64,000 nucleotides of DNA, from contig NZ_SACL01000004.1 of assembly GCF_004005855.1 (NCBI RefSeq), forward strand, positions 248,001 through 312,000, given 5' to 3'. The stretch is from Rhodovarius crocodyli (GTDB lineage Bacteria; Pseudomonadota; Alphaproteobacteria; Acetobacterales; Acetobacteraceae). A model generated the notes under the pieces. It worked only from the letters and a program-made list of their open reading frames with translations, had not been told where the DNA came from and searched no databases. Positions 44,417-52,545 of the stretch are shown in pieces (the stretch's first letter is position 1; every line of letters starts with the position of its first letter). A program made the position numbers and the translations under genes.

Positions 44417-45457
44417 ATGCTGACCGAAGCGTTTTTCCGCGCCATCCCAAAGCTCGCCCTGCATGACCACCTGCTGGGCACCATCTCCCGCGAGACGTTC
44501 CAGGACCTGGCGGAGAAACGCCGGGCCACCATCACCGCCGAGGAGATCGCCGCCTTCTACATCCGCGGCGAGAAGCCCGTGGGGGTGCTGCGCGCCTTCC
44601 GCGCGCTGGAATCCGAGGTGCTGAGGGAGCCCGAGGATTTCCACCGCATCACCTATGAATACCTGACCGCCCATGCCCGCCAGGGCGTGGTGCATGCCGA
44701 GATCTTCTGGAACCCGACCGGCAGTTGCCGCGATGCCACCGACTATGCCCGCCTGCGCTCCGGCATCATCGCGGGCTTCGAGGATGCCCGGCGCGACCTC
44801 GGCGTCTCGGCGCTGCTGATCCCCTCGATCGACCGCGAGGCCTCCCCCGAGGCCGCCATGGCCATGGTGGAATGGATGATCGAGCAGCCGCACGTCCAGG
44901 CCGTGGGCATCGGCATCGACTACAATGAGGTGAAGGGCCCGCCCGGGCAGTTCGTGCCCGCCTACCGGCTTGCGGGACGCCATGGCCTGCTGCGCACCGC
45001 CCATGCCGGCGAGTTCGGCTGCCCGCCCGCCAACATCCGCACCGCCATCCATGAGATGGGCGTGGACCGGCTCGACCACGCCTATACCGCCATCGACGAC
45101 CCCGACCTGTGCCGGGAGATCGCGGACCGCAACCTGATCGTGACGGTGGTGCCCAGCAACAGCTACTACCTGCGCACCCTGCCCCGCGATTCCTGGGCGG
45201 CCGAGCACCCGATCCGGCGCATGCCGGCCCTGGGGCTGCGCATCCATCCCAATACCGACGACCCGACCATGCATCTTGTGACGCCGGCCCGCGCCTGGGG
45301 CATGATGCATTGGGAATTCGGCTTCGGCCCTGATGCCTTGCGCGCATTCCTGCTGAACGGCATTGACGGCGCCTTCGTGGAGGAAGCGCAGAAATCCGTC
45401 TGGCGGGCCGAGCATCTGGCCGCCTTTGACACGCTTCTGAAGGAACACGCGCCGTGA
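44417..45457 (+). CDS. Adenosine deaminase-like metal-dependent deaminase
   Basis: A 346-residue member of the ADA/adenine deaminase family. The zinc site is HDHLLG (H16, H18), the catalytic block is TAHAGEFG, and further marks are RLDHAY and IHPNTDDP with its Asp pair. In classic ADA the last reads SLNTDDP. Adenosine or a related purine is the likely substrate, but adenine deaminases and AMP-type relatives share the motifs. It starts at the ATG at 44417 and overlaps the downstream binding-protein gene by GTGA. Confidence 0.85.
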   Translation: MLTEAFFRAIPKLALHDHLLGTISRETFQDLAEKRRATITAEEIAAFYIRGEKPVGVLRAFRALESEVLREPEDFHRITYEYLTAHARQGVVHAEIFWNPTGSCRDATDYARLRSGIIAGFEDARRDLGVSALLIPSIDREASPEAAMAMVEWMIEQPHVQAVGIGIDYNEVKGPPGQFVPAYRLAGRHGLLRTAHAGEFGCPPANIRTAIHEMGVDRLDHAYTAIDDPDLCREIADRNLIVTVVPSNSYYLRTLPRDSWAAEHPIRRMPALGLRIHPNTDDPTMHLVTPARAWGMMHWEFGFGPDALRAFLLNGIDGAFVEEAQKSVWRAEHLAAFDTLLKEHAP

Positions 45458-46434
45458 CCCTCGCCCGCCGCTCGCTTCTGGCCCTGCCTGCCCTGGCCCC
45501 CACCCTGGCCCCCACCCTGGCCAGCGCCCAATCCTGGCCGACCCGCCCCATCACGCTGATCGTGCCCTTCGCGGCAGGCGGCAATGTGGACACCGCCGCC
45601 CGCGTCGTAGCCCCCGAACTGTCCCGCCGCCTGGGCCAGAGCGTGGTGGTCGAGAACGTGCCCGGCGCGGGCGGCACCATCGGCGTGGAGCGCGTGGCCC
45701 GTGCCGCCCCCGATGGCCACACCCTGATCGTCGCGGTCGAGAGCACCATGGGCATCGCCCCGGTGCTGACGCCCCAGGCCGTGCGTTATGACGCCGTGCG
45801 GGATTTCGCCCCCGTGGCCATGCTGGCCACCCTGCCGCTGACGCTGGTGGGCCGCAACGACCTGGGGGCTGCGGATTTCCCCGCCCTGGTCGAACTGGCC
45901 AAGCGCGGCCAGGGGCTGACCTATGCCACCTCCGGCGTCGGCACGGCGCACCACCTGCTGGGCGAGATCATCGCCCAGCGCACCGGCGCGAAGCTGGAGC
46001 ATGTGCCCTATCGCGTCTCCGCCCAGATCCCGACCGATGTGATGGGCGGGCGGCTGGACCTGACGATCCTGACCATCACGCTCACCGCGCCGCTGGTGCG
46101 GGAGGGCAAGATCAAGCCCTACGCCGTGTCCTCGCCCGCGCCGCACCCGCTGCTGCCGGGCGTGCCGACGCTGAACAGCCAGCCGGGACTGGCGGGGCTG
46201 AACCTGGAAGTCTGGCAGGGCATCTTCGCCCCGGCCCGCACGGACCCCGCCATCGTCGCCCGCCTGGCGGCCGAGACCAGCGCGGCGCTTGCCGAGACCG
46301 AGGTCCAGAACCGGCTGGCCAGCATCGGCATGACGCCCTCCACCCTGGCGCGCGACGCGCTGGGTGCCTATCTGCGGGAGGAGATCACCCGCTACACCGA
46401 CGTGATCCGCAGCGCGAATATCCGGGTCGATTAA
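45454..46434 (+). CDS. Tripartite tricarboxylate transporter (Bug) family substrate-binding protein
   Basis: A 326-residue periplasmic binding protein of the Bug/TctC family. The signal peptide begins with a GTG start ([20 protein letters not shown], cleavage near ASAQ) and holds a short tandem repeat. The mature part starts WPTRPITLIVPFAAGGNVDTAAR, then GAGGTIGVERVARAAPDGHT, both family hallmarks. No TctA/TctB membrane genes are near, so it is an orphan receptor, as is common in this family. It is coupled to the deaminase by a 4-base overlap, which hints at a purine-related ligand but proves nothing. Confidence 0.92.
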   Translation: MTLARRSLLALPALAPTLAPTLASAQSWPTRPITLIVPFAAGGNVDTAARVVAPELSRRLGQSVVVENVPGAGGTIGVERVARAAPDGHTLIVAVESTMGIAPVLTPQAVRYDAVRDFAPVAMLATLPLTLVGRNDLGAADFPALVELAKRGQGLTYATSGVGTAHHLLGEIIAQRTGAKLEHVPYRVSAQIPTDVMGGRLDLTILTITLTAPLVREGKIKPYAVSSPAPHPLLPGVPTLNSQPGLAGLNLEVWQGIFAPARTDPAIVARLAAETSAALAETEVQNRLASIGMTPSTLARDALGAYLREEITRYTDVIRSANIRVD

Positions 46435-46446
46435 CTCGGCCTTAAC

Positions 46447-46471
46447 TTCCGTCTCATATCGCGAGACGGAA
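46447..46471. promoter_or_regulatory. Hairpin abutting the ribosome-binding site of a small gene
   Basis: TTCCGTCTC and GAGACGGAA form a perfect 9-bp stem around ATATCGC. The last two bases of the 3' arm are the start of AAGGAGGG, the ribosome-binding site of the gene at 46486. There is no T-run directly after, so a role in translation control or in 3'-end protection of the upstream transcript is more likely than simple termination. Confidence 0.5.
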
Positions 46472-46485
46472 GGAGGGTTTTCGAG

Positions 46486-46740
46486 ATGACCTCGGTAACC
46501 ATGTCGCTGGGCCCGATCTTCCCGGCCAATCTGCCCCGGGTCACGCCCGGGCGCGTCACCCCGGACGAGATGATGGGGCAGCACAGCCTCTATTATCCGC
46601 TGGGGGCGCCGCTTGCCTCGCTGACCATGGTGCTGGAGGCGTCACGCGCCGCCCCCGCATCGGAACGCGAGCCCGAGGCGCGCCCGCCGCCCATCGCCAC
46701 CGTGCAGGAGCGCGGCGCCAAGCTCGATATCAGCATGTGA
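46486..46740 (+). CDS. Small protein of unknown function behind a strong ribosome-binding site
   Basis: I do not recognise this 84-residue protein. It has no signal peptide. The N-terminal half has many Pro and Met (GPIFPANLPRVTPGRVTPDEMM, in short pieces), a hydrophobic centre (YYPLGAPLASLTMVLEA) and a Pro/Glu-rich tail ending GAKLDISM. The ribosome-binding site AAGGAGGG lies 8 bases before the ATG, the best in this region, and the frame ends before the MFS gene, which supports a real gene. Confidence 0.6.
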   Translation: MTSVTMSLGPIFPANLPRVTPGRVTPDEMMGQHSLYYPLGAPLASLTMVLEASRAAPASEREPEARPPPIATVQERGAKLDISM

Positions 46741-46779
46741 GAGCAACGGCCGGGAGGCGAAGCGGGGCACGCGCGCCCT

Positions 46780-47955
46780 ATGCCCTGGCGCATGAGACAC
46801 CTGATCCTCGGCGCGGCCGGCATTCATGCCGCCGACCAGCTCCTCCTCGCCGCCCTGCCGCTGATCGGCGGGGTGGTTCTGCATCTGGAACCCCAGGCGA
46901 TCGCGGCGCTGGTCGCGATGCCGGGCTTTGCCTGGCTGATCGCCTCGCTGCCCGCGGGCGTGCTGGTGGACCGCTGGCCGCGCCGGCGCGTGCTGCTGCT
47001 GGCGGCGGGCCTGACGCTGGGCGGGCTGCTGGCCGCCATGCTGGCGCCCGACGCCCGCGCGCTGGGGCTGGCCGCGCTGCTGGGCAGCCTGGGCACGGTG
47101 GTGTTCGTGCTGGCGGCAGGCGCCACGGTGCCGGTGCTCGCGGCGCGCGAGGGCTTCGCCGGCGCCAATGCCAGGCTGGAGCTGGCCCGTGCCGGGGCCT
47201 CGCTGCTGGCCCCGGTCATCGCGGGATGGTGCGCGGCGCGCGGACTCGGGATGCTGGCGCTGGGGCTCGGCGCGCTGGGGGCGATGGCGGCGCTGGGCGG
47301 CACGGCGCGGCTGACCACCCTGCCCCCGCCGCCGGCGCAGCATGCCCCCATCCTGGCCGGGTTGAAGGAAGGCGCGCTGTTCCTGGCGCGGCAGCCGTTG
47401 CTGCGTTCGGTCTTCGGCTGCGCCCTGTGCTGGAACTTCGGCTTCTTCGCCTGGCTGGCGGCCGCCGTGCCCTTCGCGCTGCATGTGGCGGGGCTCTCGG
47501 CGGCCGAGACCGGCATGGCGCAGGCAGGCTATGGCTTCGGCATGATCCTGGGTGCGGCGCTCGCCCCCTGGATGCTGCGGCAGGCGCCGCCCGCCCTGGT
47601 GCTGCTGGGCGGGCCCGGCATCTCGGTGCTGGCGGCGCCCTTGCTGATTGGGGCGCCGGGTGCGCCCGCACTGGCCATCGGCGCCTTCCTGCTGGGCTTC
47701 GGGCCGATGCAATGGGCCATTGCCCAGGTCAGCCTGCGCCAGGCCGTGACGCCGCCCGCGCTGCTGGGCCGGGTCGGGGCCTCGCTGCAGCTGGCCATCT
47801 ATGGCGTGCGGCCGCTGGGGGCGCTGGCCTCCGGCGCCGCCATGGCCGCCTGGGGGCCGGGCGGCGGCATCGCGCTGGCGGGCTGCGCCTTCCTCGCCTC
47901 CTTCCTCGTCTCGGCCTTCTCGCCGCTGGCGCGGCTGCGCGCCATGCCGGGGTGA
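46780..47955 (+). CDS. MFS family transporter
   Basis: A 391-residue major facilitator protein with about 12 hydrophobic segments. The first cytoplasmic loop has the MFS signature in degenerate form (LPAGVLVDRWPRRRVLLL). The central loop (TTLPPPPAQHAPILAGLKEG) separates two six-helix halves. It is similar to drug or metabolite exporters of the EntS/MFS_3 group. The substrate is unknown. It is 39 bases after the small unknown gene in the same direction. Confidence 0.88.
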   Translation: MPWRMRHLILGAAGIHAADQLLLAALPLIGGVVLHLEPQAIAALVAMPGFAWLIASLPAGVLVDRWPRRRVLLLAAGLTLGGLLAAMLAPDARALGLAALLGSLGTVVFVLAAGATVPVLAAREGFAGANARLELARAGASLLAPVIAGWCAARGLGMLALGLGALGAMAALGGTARLTTLPPPPAQHAPILAGLKEGALFLARQPLLRSVFGCALCWNFGFFAWLAAAVPFALHVAGLSAAETGMAQAGYGFGMILGAALAPWMLRQAPPALVLLGGPGISVLAAPLLIGAPGAPALAIGAFLLGFGPMQWAIAQVSLRQAVTPPALLGRVGASLQLAIYGVRPLGALASGAAMAAWGPGGGIALAGCAFLASFLVSAFSPLARLRAMPG

Positions 47956-47989
47956 TGGCCAAGGGACCATGGACGCCTCGCAATCCCGG

Positions 47990-48013
47990 CGTTATGTTCG
48001 ACTGTATATAAAG
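47990..48013. promoter_or_regulatory. Possible ModE operator upstream of modA
   Basis: CGTTATGTT (47990-47998) and TATATAAAG (48005-48013) are separated by 6 bases and form an imperfect inverted repeat (6 of 9 positions), similar to the ModE pattern of CGTTATATA-type half-sites on each side of about 6 bases. It lies just before modA, and a ModE-like protein is encoded at 52105. Confidence 0.5.
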
Positions 48014-48019
48014 ACCGGG

Positions 48020-48796
48020 ATGTCCCTCATGATGCTTCGCCGAGCCGTTCTGGCCTGCGTGTTGGCGCTGGCTGTGCCCGCCGCCGCCCGCGCCCAGGAA
48101 CTGACGATCTTCGCCGCCGCCAGCCTGACGGATGCCATGCGCACGCTCGGCACGGCCTGGCAGCAGAAGGGCAACCCGCTGCCCCGCATGTCCTTCGCCG
48201 CCTCCTCGGCCCTGGCGCGGCAGATCGAGCAGGGCGCGCCCGCCGACCTGTTCCTCTCGGCCGACGAGCCCTGGATGAACTACCTCCAGGAGCGCAACCT
48301 GATCGTGAACAGCACCCGAATCAGCCCGATCGGCAATTCGCTGGTGCTGGTGGCGCCGGCCAATGCCGCGCGCCCCGTCGCGCTGGCGCGGGACACCAAC
48401 CTGGCGGCCCTTCTGGGCCCGCAGGGCCGCGTGGCGACCGGTGACCCGGCGCATGTGCCGGTCGGCCGCTATGCCCAGGCGGCACTCACCTGGATGGGCC
48501 AGTGGGATGCGATCAACCCGCGCCTGGCGCGCGCCGACAGCGTGCGTTCCGCCCTGCTGCTGGTGGAGCGCGGCGAGGCCCCCTACGGCATCGTTTACGG
48601 CACCGATGCCGCGATCAGCCAGGGCGTGCGCGTGGTCGGCACCTTCCCGGCCGAGAGCCACACCCCCGTGACCTATCCCTTCGCGCTGATGCGCCGCGCC
48701 GAGGCCAACGCCCAGGCACAGGCCTTCCTCGCCTTCCTGACCGGGCCCGAGGCGCGGCCCGTCTGGGAACGCTACGGCTTCCGCCTGGCGCATTAG
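48020..48796 (+). CDS. modA: Molybdate ABC transporter substrate-binding protein
   Basis: A 258-residue periplasmic protein. The signal peptide is MSLMMLRRAVLACVLALAVP with cleavage near ARAQ. The mature start ELTIFAAASLTDAM, FAASSALARQIEQGAPADLFLSAD and YGIVYGTDA match ModA. It binds molybdate or tungstate. The start at 48020 could also be 48029 or 48032. It overlaps modB by TAGTG, the first link of modABC. A possible ModE operator lies directly upstream. Confidence 0.95.
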   Translation: MSLMMLRRAVLACVLALAVPAAARAQELTIFAAASLTDAMRTLGTAWQQKGNPLPRMSFAASSALARQIEQGAPADLFLSADEPWMNYLQERNLIVNSTRISPIGNSLVLVAPANAARPVALARDTNLAALLGPQGRVATGDPAHVPVGRYAQAALTWMGQWDAINPRLARADSVRSALLLVERGEAPYGIVYGTDAAISQGVRVVGTFPAESHTPVTYPFALMRRAEANAQAQAFLAFLTGPEARPVWERYGFRLAH

Positions 48797-49485
48797 TGCT
48801 CTCGGCGGAGGAATGGCAGGCCGTTCAGCTCAGCCTGAACGTGGCGTTGCGCTCGGTGGCGGTGTCTCTGGTGCCGGCGATCGCCATCGCCTGGCTGCTG
48901 GTGCGCGGCCGCTTTCCGGGGCGGATGCTGTTGGATGCGGTGGTGCATCTGCCCCTGGTGGTGCCGCCCGTGGTGGTGGGCTGGGGGCTGCTGATGCTGT
49001 TCGGCGTGCGCGGCCCCATCGGCGGGCCACTGCAGCAGTGGTTCGGCATCCGGCTGGTGTTCAGCACCGACGGCGCGGCCCTGGCCACCGCCGTCATGTC
49101 CTTCCCGCTGATCGTGCGCGCGGTGCGCCTGGGGCTTGAGAATGTGGATCGGGGCCTGGAGCAGGCGGCCCGCACGCTGGGTGCCGGCCGCTGGGACGTG
49201 TTCCTGACCGTGACGCTGCCGCTGATGGCGCCCGGCATCCTGGCCGGCGCGGTCACGGCCTTCGCCGCGGGCCTCGGTGAGTTCGGCGCGGTCATCACCT
49301 TCGCCTCCAACATCCCCGGCGAGACCCAGACCCTGCCCCTCGCCATCTATTCCGCCACTCAGACACCAGGCGGCGAGACGACGGCCGCAAGGCTGGCCGC
49401 CGTCTCCTTCGGGCTGGCCATCGCGGGGCTGCTGGCGGCGGAACTGATCGCGCGCCGCATGCAGCGCCTGCTGGGGCGCGGCTGA
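48796..49485 (+). CDS. modB: Molybdate ABC transporter permease
   Basis: A 229-residue permease with about five membrane helices. The start is the GTG at 48796 in the modA stop. VVHLPLVVPPVVVGWGLLML and the EAA-type loop (EQAARTLGAGRWDVFLTVTLP) with GLGEFGAVITFASNIPGETQTL are the ModB signatures. It overlaps modC by TGATG. Confidence 0.95.
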   Translation: MLSAEEWQAVQLSLNVALRSVAVSLVPAIAIAWLLVRGRFPGRMLLDAVVHLPLVVPPVVVGWGLLMLFGVRGPIGGPLQQWFGIRLVFSTDGAALATAVMSFPLIVRAVRLGLENVDRGLEQAARTLGAGRWDVFLTVTLPLMAPGILAGAVTAFAAGLGEFGAVITFASNIPGETQTLPLAIYSATQTPGGETTAARLAAVSFGLAIAGLLAAELIARRMQRLLGRG

Positions 49486-50582
49486 TGCTCTCGGTCGCCG
49501 CGCGCACGCAGTTTCCGGGCTTCGCGCTCGATGTCGAATTCGAGGCCCCTTCGGAGGGCGTGACGGTGCTGTTCGGGCCCTCCGGCTGCGGCAAGAGCAC
49601 CATCCTGGCCGCCGTCGCCGGGCTCGCCGCCCCGCGTGAGGGGCGGATCGCGCTGGACGACACGGTGCTGCTGGACACCGCCCGCCGCATCGCCCTGCCG
49701 CCCGAGGCACGGCGCTGCGCCACCGTCTTCCAGGATGCCCGGCTGTTCCCGCACATGTCGGTCGAGACCAATTTGCGCTACGGCATGCGCCGCGCGCCCG
49801 CGGGGGCGACCGGCCCCTGCTTCGAGGAAGTCGTCTCCCTGCTGGGCATCGGCCATCTGCTGGGCCGCCGCCCGGGGGGCCTCTCGGGCGGGGAGAAGCA
49901 GCGCGTGGCCCTCGGCCGCGCCCTGCTGGCCCGCCCGCGCCTGCTGCTGATGGATGAGCCCCTGGCCGCGCTCGATGCCGGCCGCCGGGCGGAGGTGCTG
50001 CCCTTCCTCGCCCGGCTGCGCGACGCCTCCCGCCTACCCATCCTGTATGTCACCCACGCGCTGGATGAGGTGGACGCGCTGGCGGACCACCTGGTGCTGC
50101 TGAAGGATGGCCGCGTGCTGGCCGATGGCAGGCCCGAGGAGCTTTCGACCCGCACCGACCTGCCGCTGGCCGCGCGCCGCGACGCGGGCGTGCTGCTGCC
50201 CGTGCAGGTGCTGGCGCATGAGGCGGCGGGCGGCGTGTCGCGCCTGGGCTTCGCCGGGGGGGAGCTGGTCACGAGCCTGCGGCCGGAGCCGGTGGGCAGC
50301 TACATGCGCCTGCGCCTGCGCGCCCGCGACGTGGCGGTGGCCACGGAGGAACCGCGCGGCATCTCCACCCAGAACATCCTGAAGGCACGCATCGTCGACA
50401 TCGTGCCCGCCGGCGAGGCGCAGGAGGTGTTCCTCCACCTCGCCCTCGGGCCTACCATCCTGCTCGCGCGCATCACGCGCGGCAGTGTGGGGCGTTTGGG
50501 CCTGGCGCCGGGCGGTGAGGTCTGGGCGCTGATCAAGGCCGTCACCTTCGACCATGCGGGGCTGCCGAGAGGGGCTGTCTGA
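49485..50582 (+). CDS. modC: Molybdate ABC transporter ATP-binding protein
   Basis: A 365-residue ATPase. The Walker A is GPSGCGKS (31-38), the signature LSGGEKQRVALGRAL, the Walker B LLMDEPLAALDA and the H-loop YVTHALDEV. The C-terminal region (about 290-360, ISTQNILKARIVDI, LLARITRGSVGRLGL) is the Mop/TOBE molybdate-binding domain that regulates transport in ModC. A NAD-dependent aldehyde dehydrogenase follows after 29 bases. Confidence 0.95.
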   Translation: MLSVAARTQFPGFALDVEFEAPSEGVTVLFGPSGCGKSTILAAVAGLAAPREGRIALDDTVLLDTARRIALPPEARRCATVFQDARLFPHMSVETNLRYGMRRAPAGATGPCFEEVVSLLGIGHLLGRRPGGLSGGEKQRVALGRALLARPRLLLMDEPLAALDAGRRAEVLPFLARLRDASRLPILYVTHALDEVDALADHLVLLKDGRVLADGRPEELSTRTDLPLAARRDAGVLLPVQVLAHEAAGGVSRLGFAGGELVTSLRPEPVGSYMRLRLRARDVAVATEEPRGISTQNILKARIVDIVPAGEAQEVFLHLALGPTILLARITRGSVGRLGLAPGGEVWALIKAVTFDHAGLPRGAV

Positions 50583-50611
50583 ACCGCGTCGATAATCATA
50601 AAGGAACCGCC

Positions 50612-52093
50612 ATGAACCACATTCCCTCGACCCATCCCTTCCTGGACGGCAAGACCAAGCGCCTGCTGATCGACGGCAAGTGGCTGGAGGCCGCGAGCGG
50701 CCGCACCTTCACCACGATCAACCCCGCGACCGGCGAGACGCTGGCCGAGGTGGCGGAGGGCGACGCGGAGGATATCGACCGCGCGGTCGCCGCCGCCCGC
50801 CGCGCCTTCGAGGGGCCGTGGTCGCGCGTCACGCCCTATGAGCGCCAGTGCATCCTGCTGCGCCTGGCGGATCTGCTGGAAAAGAACTTCGAGGAGATGG
50901 CCGCCCTCGACACGCTCGACATGGGCGCGCCGCTGCAGCGCACCCGCGCCAACCGGCAGCGCGCGGTGGGCATGCTGCGCTACTATGCGGGCCAGGCCGT
51001 CAGCATCCATGGCGTGACCACGGATGTGTCCATCCCCGGCGATTTCGCGGCCTTCACCCGCAAGGAGCCGGTGGGCGTGGTGGGGGCCATCATCCCCTGG
51101 AACGCGCCGCTCTCCTCCTCGATCTGGAAGCTGGGGCCCGTGCTGGCCACCGGCTGCACGGTGGTGCTGAAGCCCGCCGAGGAAGCGCCGCTGACGCCGC
51201 TGCGCCTCGCGGAACTGTGCCTGGAGGCGGGCGTGCCGCCGGGCGTGATCAATGTGGTGCCGGGCTATGGCGAGACCGCGGGTGCGGCACTCGCGGGCCA
51301 TATGGACGTGGACAAGGTGGCCTTCACCGGCAGCCATTTCACCGGCCAGAAGATCATCAAGGCGAGCGCCAACAACCTGAAGCGGGTTTCGCTGGAACTC
51401 GGCGGCAAGTCGCCGGACATCGTGTTCGCCGATGCCGACCTCGATGCCGCCGTGCCGGGTGCGGCCATGGCCGTCTTCGCCAATTCCGGCCAGATCTGCT
51501 CGGCGGGCACCCGGCTGTTCGTCGAACAGAAGGTCTATGAGGAGTTCACCCACAAGGTGGCGGACTTCGCGAAGAACCTGCGCGTGGGCGATGGCCGCGA
51601 CCCCGAGGTGCAGGTGGGCCCGCTGGTTTCCACCGAGCAGCTGGAGCGCGTGACGGGCTACCTCGCAATCGGCCGGCAGGAGGGAGCGAAGCCGCTGTCG
51701 GGCGGCGAGCGCCTGACCGATGGCCCACTTGCCAACGGCTTCTTCGTGCCGCCCACCGTGTTTGCCGATGTGCGCGACGAGATGCGCATCGCGCAGGAGG
51801 AGATCTTCGGTCCGGTGATTTCCGCCATTCCCTTCACCGACATCGACGAGGTGCTGGCGCGCGGCAACGCCACCACCTTCGGCCTGGGCAGCGGCGTGTG
51901 GACGCGCGATGTCAGCAAGGCGCACAGGCTGGCCAAGGGCCTGCGCGCGGGCTCGGTCTGGGTGAACTGCTATCAGGCGATGGACCCGGCCATGCCCTTC
52001 GGCGGCTATAAGATGAGCGGCTATGGCCGCGAGGGCGGCCCGACCCATGTGGACGAGTACCTGAACATCAAGGCAGTCTGGATCAAGACCTGA
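50612..52093 (+). CDS. NAD(P)-dependent aldehyde dehydrogenase
   Basis: A 493-residue aldehyde dehydrogenase. Catalytic residues are C296 in NSGQICSAGT and E262 in LELGGKSPDI, with K187 in VVLKPAE and the cofactor loop FTGSHFTGQ. The overall sequence resembles betaine-aldehyde/phenylacetaldehyde/indole-acetaldehyde types; the substrate is not certain. It sits between modC and the ModE-like gene in the same direction with an AAAGGA ribosome-binding site. Confidence 0.93.
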   Translation: MNHIPSTHPFLDGKTKRLLIDGKWLEAASGRTFTTINPATGETLAEVAEGDAEDIDRAVAAARRAFEGPWSRVTPYERQCILLRLADLLEKNFEEMAALDTLDMGAPLQRTRANRQRAVGMLRYYAGQAVSIHGVTTDVSIPGDFAAFTRKEPVGVVGAIIPWNAPLSSSIWKLGPVLATGCTVVLKPAEEAPLTPLRLAELCLEAGVPPGVINVVPGYGETAGAALAGHMDVDKVAFTGSHFTGQKIIKASANNLKRVSLELGGKSPDIVFADADLDAAVPGAAMAVFANSGQICSAGTRLFVEQKVYEEFTHKVADFAKNLRVGDGRDPEVQVGPLVSTEQLERVTGYLAIGRQEGAKPLSGGERLTDGPLANGFFVPPTVFADVRDEMRIAQEEIFGPVISAIPFTDIDEVLARGNATTFGLGSGVWTRDVSKAHRLAKGLRAGSVWVNCYQAMDPAMPFGGYKMSGYGREGGPTHVDEYLNIKAVWIKT

Positions 52094-52104
52094 CAGGAGG
52101 GCCG

Positions 52105-52473
52105 ATGAGCCGCCGCAACGCCCCATCCCTGCCCGAGACAGCCATGCTGAGCCTCAGGGTCGATCTGCCCCAGGGCCGCATCGGCCCCGGCAAGGTGGCG
52201 CTGCTGGAGGCCATCGGCCGCGAGGGCTCGATCTCCGCCGCCGGGCGCGCCATGGGCATGAGCTACAAGCGCGCCTGGGACCTGGTGGATACGCTGAACC
52301 AGATGCTGGTCGAGCCCGCGGTCGCGGCCAACCCCGGCGGGGTCGGCGGCGGCGGAGCGTCACTCACGCCGGCCGGCGAGGCGCTGATCCGCGACTATCG
52401 CGCGCTGGAGGCGGCGGCCGAACAGGCGGCCAACCCCTATGTCACATCCCTCGCGGCCTTGATGAAAGGCTGA
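52105..52473 (+). CDS. Single-domain ModE-type transcriptional regulator
   Basis: A 122-residue winged-helix protein like the N-terminal half of ModE. LLEAIGREGSISAAGRAMGMSYKRAWDLVDTLN is the helix-turn-helix, and GVGGGGASLTPAGEALIRDYR is the wing and dimerisation start. The C-terminal molybdate-binding (Mop) domains of full ModE are missing, so how it senses molybdate is unclear; binding may depend on a partner. It is the likely factor for the candidate operator upstream of modA. It follows the aldehyde dehydrogenase by 11 bases. Confidence 0.87.
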   Translation: MSRRNAPSLPETAMLSLRVDLPQGRIGPGKVALLEAIGREGSISAAGRAMGMSYKRAWDLVDTLNQMLVEPAVAANPGGVGGGGASLTPAGEALIRDYRALEAAAEQAANPYVTSLAALMKG

Positions 52474-52478
52474 ATTCC

Positions 52479-52528
52479 GCCGCAATGAGGTTGCACTGCG
52501 GCATGGCCGACGCAATCTGCGTTGGGCC
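52479..52528. other. Two adjacent hairpins between the ModE-like gene and the antiporter gene
   Basis: The first is GCCGCA (52479-52484) with TGCGGC (52497-52502). The second is ACGCA (52510-52514) with TGCGT (52518-52522) around ATC, extended by GGCC/GGCC after small bulges. No T-run follows either. They could form a weak terminator or a structured leader for the antiporter gene. Confidence 0.3.
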
Positions 52529-52545
52529 ACTCGCAAGGTAGCCGC

